Shown here piece after piece: positions 7,495 through 12,635 of a stretch of 18,356 bases of DNA (positions are counted from its first letter, which is position 1; the number at the start of each line of letters is the position of its first letter). Source of the stretch: Clostridiales bacterium UBA1248 (GTDB lineage Bacteria; Bacillota; Clostridia; Oscillospirales; CAG-272); assembly GCA_002308615.1 (NCBI GenBank), contig DBWC01000098.1:26840-45195 (forward strand), read 5' to 3'. A model generated the notes under the pieces. That model did no database searches. It had not been told where the DNA came from and saw only the letters and a list, made by a program, of their open reading frames with translations. The position numbers and the translations under genes are program-made.

Positions 7495-8427
7495 ATGCAG
7501 AACAGCTTTATGCCGGAAGGGTGCTTATACGGCACGGCGGAAAATACGGGATATATAAGAAATGAAGCGGGTCTGCGCCTGGCGCAGCAGACCGGCGCGG
7601 CGATCGAGGGGATAGTTACCTCGTGCGGCAGATCGCTCGATCTTAAGGTGGATCTCGGAGAATTCACGGGCATCATCCCGTATTCGGAAACGGTTTACAG
7701 CCCGCAGGGAGAGCCGGCAAAGGATATAGCGGTCATAACCCGCGTCGGCAAGCCCGTGTGCTTCAAAATAAAAGCACTTGTATGCGAGGGCGCGGAGAAT
7801 ACGGCGCTGTTGTCGCGGGCTGAAGCTCAACGCGAATGCATGGACGATTACGTTTCGTATCTGCTGCCCGGCGACGTTATAAAATGCCGCGTCACTCATA
7901 CGGAGAAATTCGGAGCATTTATAGACGTCGGGCGCGGCGTTACGGCTCTTTTGCCTATAGACTGTATCTCGGTATCGAGGATATCTCACGCGTCTGACAG
8001 ATTGAGAGTCGGCGACAGCTTGAAATGCGTAGTTTCAAGGATTGAAAACAGCCCGTTTAGACTGTTTCTGTCGTTAAAAGAACTTTTAGGCACCTGGGAG
8101 GAAAACGCCGCGGCGTTTATGCCGGGGCAGACCGTACGCGGCGTGGTCCGCGGGATAGAGCCTTACGGCGTGTTCGTGGAGCTTGCGCCAAATCTGTCCG
8201 GCTTGTCCGAATACAGGGACGACGTGGAGCCGGGCGACGAGGTCGCGGTATATATAAAAAGCATAGACCCCAAAAAGATGAAGGTGAAGCTCGTTATAGT
8301 GGGAAAACAGGGCAAGGCTTTGCCGTCGCCTCTAAAGTATCACATATCGGATAACGTAACGCATATATACAGATTTATTTATTCCACACCGTGGTCGTCT
8401 AAGCAAAGCGGGACGGATTTTACATAA
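7495..8427 (+). CDS. S1 domain-containing RNA-binding protein (ribosomal protein S1-like)
   Basis: A 310-residue protein with up to three S1 (OB-fold) RNA-binding repeats. The first, about 35-110, is degenerate. The second (125-195) has the classic GDVIKCRVTHTEKFGAFIDV pattern and ends in FLSLKE. The third (209-270) has GQTVRGVVRGIEPYGVFVEL and NLSGLSEY. A basic tail of about 40 residues follows. It resembles the shortened S1 homologues of Firmicutes, which lack the long S1 array and bind mRNA or tune translation. ATG 7495 is chosen because GGAGG (7482-7486) lies upstream; the longer in-frame ATG at 7417 lies inside the -10 box. No terminator separates it from the next gene (21-nt gap), so it heads a three-gene operon. 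Confidence 0.85.
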   Translation: MQNSFMPEGCLYGTAENTGYIRNEAGLRLAQQTGAAIEGIVTSCGRSLDLKVDLGEFTGIIPYSETVYSPQGEPAKDIAVITRVGKPVCFKIKALVCEGAENTALLSRAEAQRECMDDYVSYLLPGDVIKCRVTHTEKFGAFIDVGRGVTALLPIDCISVSRISHASDRLRVGDSLKCVVSRIENSPFRLFLSLKELLGTWEENAAAFMPGQTVRGVVRGIEPYGVFVELAPNLSGLSEYRDDVEPGDEVAVYIKSIDPKKMKVKLVIVGKQGKALPSPLKYHISDNVTHIYRFIYSTPWSSKQSGTDFT

Positions 8428-8448
8428 TAATACCGAAAGGACGTTGAA

Positions 8449-9561
8449 ATGAAAAGAAAACCGATACTTATCGTCATACTCATTGCCGTGATATTAAACG
8501 TCAGCTCATGTGATCGGATAAACGATATAATAAACCCGCTTGTCTCGCAGACGGAGACGGAAACGGAAACGGACGACGAGACGATCGCCATATCGAGACC
8601 CGTGCTTCCGGCTTATTCGGATCCGCTTACCGGAGAGCCGACGGACTATGATTATTCCACCTCGCGCCCCGTCGCCATAGTCGTTAAAAACGACAGGATA
8701 GCCGCTCCGCAGTACGGCCTGTCAAACGCGGCGGTTCTGTACGAAGCGCTCGTTGAAGGCGGACTTACGAGATTTTTAGCGGTTTATTCCGACGTGTCGC
8801 TTACGGATAAAGTCGGTCCCGTTATAGATTCAAGATCGTATTTTTATGATTTTGCAGCAAACCACAACGCAGTTTTCGTTCAGGCGGGAACAACGACGAA
8901 GGGCAAAGAGGTACAGGTAGCGCGCGGGATCACCGCGCTTGACGCGATAGTCGGCGATATGTCGCCGGGATTTTACCGCGATCCGCTTCTGAATTCGTCA
9001 AGAGGATATGAAAACAGCATAATGACCGATTCAAACGGTTTAAAATCAAGAGCCGTTCAGTACGGCGTGTCGGTACAGACGGCAAACCTCACGTCTCCGT
9101 ACAAGATCCTCGACTATCTGCAGACAAAGGAAATGAACAACGCGGCTTACTGTACGTATTTAAGCATTCCTTTTTCAACGAATATGACGGTAGAATACGC
9201 GTATTCAACGCTTACAAACAAGTACACGAGATCACAGTACGGCGGTATCCACACGGACGCCGCAACGGGCAAACCTCTTTCGTTTACGAACCTTATAATC
9301 ATAATAGCGGATTATAATACCGTCGATCTGAAGACCGGGGAAATGAGCGTTTCCAACACCGGCAGCGGCAACGGCTATTATATAAGCGGCGGAAGCAGTA
9401 TTATGATAAGATGGCAGAGAACCGACGGAGAGAATCCCATAAAGCTGTTTGAAACGGACGGACTGACTCCGCTTGAGATCAACTCCGGCAACACGTACGT
9501 CGCCGTCGTATCGCCCCGCCTGTCCGGAAAGATAGAATTTGAAAGGACGGAGAAGAAGTGA
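8449..9561 (+). CDS. DUF3048 (YerB-family) lipoprotein
   Basis: A 370-residue predicted lipoprotein. The hydrophobic signal sequence (about 5-18) ends in a lipobox, V-S-S-C with Cys21 as the lipid-attachment site, so it should sit on the outer face of the membrane. A short Thr/Glu-rich linker (about 34-45) follows. The DUF3048 N-terminal domain (about 70-200) shows SRPVAIVVKNDRIAAPQYGLS, VLYEALVEGGLTRFLAVYSD and KVGPVIDSRSYFYDFA. The DUF3048 C-terminal domain (about 215-365) includes the GG-x-H motif in YGGIHTD. The biochemical role of this family (B. subtilis YerB) is unknown; a cell-surface role is likely from location. AAAGGA precedes ATG 8449. The stop overlaps the GTG of the next gene. 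Confidence 0.88.
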   Translation: MKRKPILIVILIAVILNVSSCDRINDIINPLVSQTETETETDDETIAISRPVLPAYSDPLTGEPTDYDYSTSRPVAIVVKNDRIAAPQYGLSNAAVLYEALVEGGLTRFLAVYSDVSLTDKVGPVIDSRSYFYDFAANHNAVFVQAGTTTKGKEVQVARGITALDAIVGDMSPGFYRDPLLNSSRGYENSIMTDSNGLKSRAVQYGVSVQTANLTSPYKILDYLQTKEMNNAAYCTYLSIPFSTNMTVEYAYSTLTNKYTRSQYGGIHTDAATGKPLSFTNLIIIIADYNTVDLKTGEMSVSNTGSGNGYYISGGSSIMIRWQRTDGENPIKLFETDGLTPLEINSGNTYVAVVSPRLSGKIEFERTEKK

Positions 9562-10154
9562 GAGGATACGAGATCAGAATAACCGACAAGCCGGACTGGA
9601 GAAAAGTAAAAAAAGCGAAGGTGGACCAATACGTCTGGGGCGGGGAATACAGACCAAAAACGTACGCCCAACTCGTGTTCGTACCGCGTCGGGGCTTCAT
9701 CGCAAGGCTTACGACGTATGAAACAGCTCCGAGAGCCGTATATTTCAATAATATGGATCCCGTGTATACAGACAGCTGTCTTGAATTTTTCGCCCGGTAT
9801 AAAAAGGGCGGTTACATAAACTGCGAGGTGAACGCAAACGGCGCGATACTCTCGGCTTACGGAGAGGGCAGAGGCGGCAGGATCCCGCTCGATAAGATCT
9901 CGGGCGAGTTTCCGAGCGTCAAAATAACAAAGAAAAAAGACAGATGGGTCGCGGAGATATCGGTAGATCTGAAAATAATAAAAGCCGTTTACGGCAAAAG
10001 CGTTTTCCGTGAAAACAGCGTGATATACGGCAATTTCTATAAATGCGGCGACAACTGCGAGCACGTTCACTACGGTTCGTTTTCGCCTGTAAAAACCGAA
10101 AAACCCGATTTTCACAGACCGGAATACTTTGCAAAAATGACGCTGAAAAAATAA
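9558..10154 (+). CDS. Carbohydrate-binding family 9-like (CBM9/DOMON-type) protein
   Basis: A 198-residue single-domain protein. It follows the CBM9-like pattern: an early hydrophobic strand with AQLVFVPRRGFIARLTTYE, the PVYTDSCLEFFARY block, YINCEVNANGAILSAYGEGR, then GNFYKCGD followed by HYGSFSPV and PDFHRPEYFAKM. Such proteins bind sugars or occur as domains of secreted enzymes. This one has no signal peptide, membrane segment or catalytic domain, so a cytoplasmic or non-classically located role must be assumed. The start is GTG 9558, overlapping the upstream stop as GTGA, with GGAGAAG as ribosome binding site. It is the last gene of the S1-DUF3048 operon; its stop codon lies inside the palindromic terminator. 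Confidence 0.8.
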   Translation: MRGYEIRITDKPDWRKVKKAKVDQYVWGGEYRPKTYAQLVFVPRRGFIARLTTYETAPRAVYFNNMDPVYTDSCLEFFARYKKGGYINCEVNANGAILSAYGEGRGGRIPLDKISGEFPSVKITKKKDRWVAEISVDLKIIKAVYGKSVFRENSVIYGNFYKCGDNCEHVHYGSFSPVKTEKPDFHRPEYFAKMTLKK

Positions 10155-10184
10155 TAAAAAAGCACCGCGGTGCTTTTTTATTAT
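10151..10184. terminator. Bidirectional terminator formed by a perfect 34-bp palindrome
   Basis: Bases 10151-10184 equal their own reverse complement without a mismatch. The core is GCACCGCGGTGC, flanked by A6 on the left and T6 on the right, then ATAAT/ATTAT. It contains the TAA stop of the CBM9-like gene (10152-10154) and ends 2 nt before the stop of the convergent DUF218 gene. It can terminate transcription in both directions. Confidence 0.92.
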
Positions 10185-10186
10185 GA

Positions 10187-11314
10187 TTACGATATAACGT
10201 ATTCGTCGTAATATATAGCTTTTGAAAGTTCGATCTCTCCGGTAAGCTCTATAAGAGAGCTCGGCGTATACGTTTCTGAAAGAGTTCTTCCGGGCGCCGC
10301 GCACGCGGCGTTTGACACGACCGTGTATTTTTTATTTCCGTATTTGTCGGCGTTGAGGATCAGTTCGGCTTCAAACGTCAGAGCGCCGCTCAAAACGTGA
10401 TAATCGCTTGATACAACAGCTATCTGAGAAATATTCTGATATTCGCCGTACAGGATCTCAAGCGTAAATACCGCGTTTTTCGCCGTTGAAGTCGATCTTT
10501 CTTCTGTAATTATTCTGTCTTTGTTGATCCCGTTTTCGGTAAGCCATTTTGCCATGGCGGAAGCTTCCGTTGCGCTCGGATCGTTCGACGCGGTCCCGCC
10601 GCCGGTGCAAACAATATATGAGCATGGATATTTTTCCGCACAGGCGAGAGCGGTTTTGAGGCGGTTTATCAATTCGTCCTTCATCGTGCCGTCCGGATTG
10701 AGCTGAAAGCCTAAAACGACTATGCAGAGCTCGTCCGTATCGCACAGACCGTCGGGAAGGACGCCGTAATTGACGACAGTGTCGTTATCATATTTTTTCC
10801 AGATATCCATTATACGTTCCCATTTGTCCGCAGTATCGGCATCTATAAAGCGAAGCTCGTCAAACAAGACCGGTATCCTGTCGTTTGCCTTATCTTTGTA
10901 TTTGCCGTACGTGACGGTTATATCGGCTAAAATACTGCTTGTTTCTCTTGCGACGGCGGCTTCCGTTCCGGTCGTATATTCCGGCGCGGTATCGGATACG
11001 GCGGGCGCATCGGTCTCCGTTTCGGTATCTGCTGTAATTTCCGTTTCGGTCTCCGTTAAAAATCCCGTTTCGGTCTCAGGCTCCGCTTCGGTTTGTATAT
11101 CCGTAACAAGCGAGGTTTCCGCTGCGGCATCGGTCACGGTTTGCACGAAAGGAAGAGCGGAGGTGTCTTTGTCCGATACGGAATAAGACTCGGATATTGT
11201 TGCAACGTCTGCTTCCGTGTCCGTCTGAGACGGAGCTTTGCCGCACGCAAAAAGCGCCGGCAGACAAACAGCCGCCGTCACAGCCGATAAAATCCTGCAC
11301 ATAAAGTTACGCAT
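10187..11314 (-). CDS. DUF218 (YdcF/SanA-family) lipoprotein with a Thr/Glu-rich linker
   Basis: A 375-residue predicted lipoprotein. The signal sequence ends in the lipobox LFAC with Cys24. Residues about 26-125 are a low-complexity Thr/Glu/Ala/Asp linker containing repeated TETE, a probable spacer through the cell wall. A short domain (about 130-190) precedes the DUF218 core: CIVVLGFQL (197-205), YIVCTGGG (233-240), the conserved Glu250 in ATEASAM, the EERSTSTAKNA block (271-281), and VVSSDYHV (300-307). The fold is Rossmann-like; family members are linked to envelope integrity (E. coli SanA, vancomycin sensitivity) or S-adenosylmethionine binding (YdcF), so the function here is open. AGAGG lies 10 nt upstream of ATG 11314. 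It is transcribed alone. Confidence 0.87.
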   Translation of the reverse strand: MRNFMCRILSAVTAAVCLPALFACGKAPSQTDTEADVATISESYSVSDKDTSALPFVQTVTDAAAETSLVTDIQTEAEPETETGFLTETETEITADTETETDAPAVSDTAPEYTTGTEAAVARETSSILADITVTYGKYKDKANDRIPVLFDELRFIDADTADKWERIMDIWKKYDNDTVVNYGVLPDGLCDTDELCIVVLGFQLNPDGTMKDELINRLKTALACAEKYPCSYIVCTGGGTASNDPSATEASAMAKWLTENGINKDRIITEERSTSTAKNAVFTLEILYGEYQNISQIAVVSSDYHVLSGALTFEAELILNADKYGNKKYTVVSNAACAAPGRTLSETYTPSSLIELTGEIELSKAIYYDEYVIS

Positions 11315-11343
11315 CTGAACAGACCTCTGTTACGTTTTATTTG

Positions 11344-11352
11344 ATGATACCA
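11344..11352 (-). promoter_or_regulatory. Extended -10 promoter for the DUF218 lipoprotein gene
   Basis: On the minus strand the sequence is TGGTATCAT, an extended -10 (TGn plus TATCAT). A TTGCAT box lies about 20 nt further upstream, spaced too far to be ideal. The predicted transcription start is near 11337, leaving a leader of about 23 nt before ATG 11314. Support is moderate. Confidence 0.45.
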
Positions 11353-11402
11353 TAAAATTGTTAAGTAATATGCAAAACATTTGATTTTTTTTGAAAAACC
11401 TC

Positions 11403-11431
11403 TTGACAAAAAGGATTTGTTTTGATATAAT
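11403..11431 (+). promoter_or_regulatory. Consensus sigma-A promoter of tRNA-Gln
   Basis: TTGACA (11403-11408) and TATAAT (11426-11431) are both perfect and separated by exactly 17 nt. Transcription would start near 11438, giving a 5' leader of about 13 nt before the tRNA. A perfect promoter is expected for a highly expressed stable RNA. Confidence 0.92.
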
Positions 11432-11450
11432 AGCACCCGCAATCGAACAT

Positions 11451-11526
11451 TGCGGCATCGCCAAGCGGTAAGGCAACGGACTCTGACTCCGTCATCACCT
11501 AGGTTCGAATCCTAGTGCCGCAGCCA
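11451..11526 (+). tRNA. tRNA-Gln (anticodon CUG)
   Basis: A complete cloverleaf is seen. Acceptor arms TGCGGCA (11451-11457) and TGCCGCA (11516-11522) pair over 7 bp. The D stem is GCC/GGC. The anticodon stem ACGGA/TCCGT closes the loop CTCTGAC with anticodon CTG at 11483-11485. The T arm is CTAGG-TTCGAAT-CCTAG. The discriminator is G (11523) and CCA is encoded (11524-11526). The region between the anticodon and T stems counts as 6 nt (CATCAC), one more than in B. subtilis or E. coli tRNA-Gln. It reads CAG codons; a second glutamine tRNA for CAA must lie elsewhere. Confidence 0.96.
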
Positions 11527-11567
11527 TGAAAGAAACCTGATTTGTCTACCAAATCAGGTTTCTTTCA
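11527..11567 (+). terminator. 17-bp hairpin directly after tRNA-Gln, probable terminator
   Basis: A perfect 17-bp stem (11527-11543 with 11551-11567) closes a 7-nt loop GTCTACC. It begins at the base after the encoded CCA. The right arm ends in TTTCTTTC, not a clean T-run, and no T-tract follows, so termination efficiency is uncertain. It is the left border of the accessory insert. Confidence 0.7.
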
Positions 11568-11574
11568 ACTAAGT

Positions 11575-11635
11575 GTTCCGCTCACGCGGAACGTGAAGCA
11601 AGGCTGCGCCTTGTGAAGTGTGCTTCACGCGTGAA
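11575..11635. repeat. Left array of short hairpins separated by TGAAG-type spacers
   Basis: Successive short inverted repeats are: GTTCCGC/GCGGAAC (11575-11592, loop TCAC); CAAGGC/GCCTTG (11599-11613, loop TGC); GTGAAG/CTTCAC (11613-11628, loop TGTG); and the palindrome TTCACGCGTGAA (11624-11635), which overlaps the previous one as an alternative fold. The hairpins are separated by TGAAG. The array lies between the tRNA terminator and the nucleotidyltransferase gene and mirrors the array at 12471-12530. It is not coding and not CRISPR-like. Function is unknown; a recombination or insertion signature is inferred. Confidence 0.75.
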
Positions 11636-11680
11636 AAGGAAATCTGCATATTAGAATTCGTTAAGGAGAAACAGAGCACA

Positions 11681-12346
11681 ATGCTTGATATTGACGGGTA
11701 TCTGCAAAAGCTGATCATGATGTGTAAAAGTGTTTTCAGTGATCGATTACTGTATGTTGGACTTCAAGGCAGTTATATGCGCGGCGAAGAAACCGATAAA
11801 AGCGATATAGACGTTATGGTCATTCTTGAAGGTTTGTCAGTTGCGGATATGGATGCGTACCGGGGGATCCTTGAAAAAATCGGGCACTATGAAAAGTCTT
11901 GCGGCTTTATTTGCGGCATGGATGAAATGACGCGATGGAATCCGTTGGAAATATGTCAGCTCAAGAATACGACAAAAGATCTGTACGGGAGCTTATCCGA
12001 ATATCTGCCGGACGCAGAAAGGCAGGACGAGATCAACTATGTGAAATTCAGCCTCGGAAACCTGTATCACGAATTATGCCACCGATATATACACGCCGAT
12101 CGCAAAAAGAATATCGCGAAGTTCCGCATCTCCTGCAAAGGACTATTCTTTCTCATCCAAAACCTTCATTACCTTGAAAGCGGAGAATTCATCAAAGCAA
12201 AAGGCAATTTGAAAGAAACGGTATCGGAAGAGGATCGCATGGCACTGGCGTTGTCAGAGTTGCCTGATGATTATGATTTCGATAAAGCGTTTTCCTTTTT
12301 ATTTACGTGGTGTCAGGCTGCGTTTCGCAGAATCAATAGTTTATAA
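11681..12346 (+). CDS. Nucleotidyltransferase-domain protein (accessory cassette gene)
   Basis: A 221-residue protein of the Pol-beta/kanamycin nucleotidyltransferase type. The active-site signature is clear: GLQGSYMRGEETDKSDIDV (27-45), that is G-S followed by Asp42-x-Asp44, which binds metal and NTP. The remaining two thirds look helical (YVKFSLGNLYHELCHRYIHAD, then a long C-terminal helix), as in small-molecule adenylyltransferases such as aminoglycoside ANT enzymes. The substrate cannot be read; drug modification, lincosamide/aminoglycoside type or another target, is possible but unproven. ATG 11681 is the only sensible start, although AAGGAG (11663-11668) is 12 nt away; GTG 11618 lies within a hairpin. 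It is the only gene in the segment bounded by the two hairpin arrays and probably a transferred cassette. Confidence 0.8.
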   Translation: MLDIDGYLQKLIMMCKSVFSDRLLYVGLQGSYMRGEETDKSDIDVMVILEGLSVADMDAYRGILEKIGHYEKSCGFICGMDEMTRWNPLEICQLKNTTKDLYGSLSEYLPDAERQDEINYVKFSLGNLYHELCHRYIHADRKKNIAKFRISCKGLFFLIQNLHYLESGEFIKAKGNLKETVSEEDRMALALSELPDDYDFDKAFSFLFTWCQAAFRRINSL

Positions 12347-12378
12347 GCGGCGGCTGCCGATTTGCAGAACCGTGCGGC

Positions 12379-12428
12379 GTATCATTTGGGCGTTTTTACC
12401 TCGCTTTTGTATCATTTACGCGCTTTTA
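12379..12428 (+). repeat. Imperfect 20-bp direct repeat with a 30-bp period
   Basis: GTATCATTT occurs at 12379-12387 and again at 12409-12417. In both copies it is followed, after two or three variable bases, by a GCG/TTTTA core, giving about 17 matches in 20. The repeats lie in the 87-nt gap between the nucleotidyltransferase stop and its terminator. No open reading frame uses them. They may be remnants of an element end or a protein-binding pair. Confidence 0.5.
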
Positions 12429-12433
12429 TACAG

Positions 12434-12463
12434 AAAAAACCTCGTCTTTCGACGAGGTTTTTT
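12434..12463 (+). terminator. Intrinsic terminator of the nucleotidyltransferase gene
   Basis: A perfect 13-bp stem (12434-12446 with 12451-12463) closes the loop TTTC. The left arm starts with A6 and the right arm ends with T6, so it can also act on the opposite strand. It is followed at once by the right hairpin array. Confidence 0.9.
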
Positions 12464-12470
12464 CAATTAG

Positions 12471-12530
12471 ATCCGTCCTTTGGACGGGATAAATCACTTC
12501 GTGATGAAATCGCTGTGCGATGAAATCCGC
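12471..12530. repeat. Right array of short hairpins with GAA spacers
   Basis: The array starts with CCGTCC/GGACGG (12473-12487, loop TTT), extendable by AT/AT around one bulged G. Then come ATCAC/GTGAT (12493-12505, loop TTC) and ATCGC/GCGAT (12509-12521, loop TGT), and a half unit ATCCGC (12525-12530) with no partner. The last three units start at 12493, 12509 and 12525, an exact 16-bp period with GAA between them. The stems differ in sequence while keeping pairing, so structure rather than sequence appears conserved. It closes the accessory insert. Confidence 0.75.
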
Positions 12531-12562
12531 ACTAATTATTTCTCACTTTTTTTTATCCATAC

Positions 12563-12591
12563 TTGAATCGTTTACAATTATGTGATAAAAT
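12563..12591 (+). promoter_or_regulatory. Promoter of the sensor/HD-GYP gene
   Basis: TTGAAT (12563-12568) and TAAAAT (12586-12591) are separated by 17 nt, and TGA immediately before the -10 makes it an extended -10. Transcription would start near 12598, leaving a leader of about 38 nt. The rest of 12546-12635 is A/T rich with no other feature seen. Confidence 0.6.
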
Positions 12592-12635
12592 ATAAAAATA
12601 GATAATTATGTAAAAATAATTAATTGGAGGTAAAT

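Noticed and set aside
9378..10304. Long minus-strand frame of 308 codons opposite the DUF3048 and CBM9-like genes
   Set aside because: It runs antisense to two recognised proteins and across the palindromic terminator. Its composition (Arg/Tyr/Phe rich) is that of a codon-bias shadow.
11618..11680. GTG start extending the nucleotidyltransferase by 21 residues
   Set aside because: The codon sits inside a hairpin, no ribosome binding site precedes it, and the extension has no family resemblance.
12267..12470. 67-codon frame overlapping the nucleotidyltransferase end and its terminator
   Set aside because: It overlaps a recognised gene, reads through the terminator hairpin and shows no protein features.
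11575..12530. CRISPR array or classical integron attC sites
   Set aside because: Units are 13-18 nt hairpins with variable stems and no unique spacers, so not CRISPR. GTT is on the left and AAC on the right of the best hairpin, the reverse of attC core sites, and no integrase is present.
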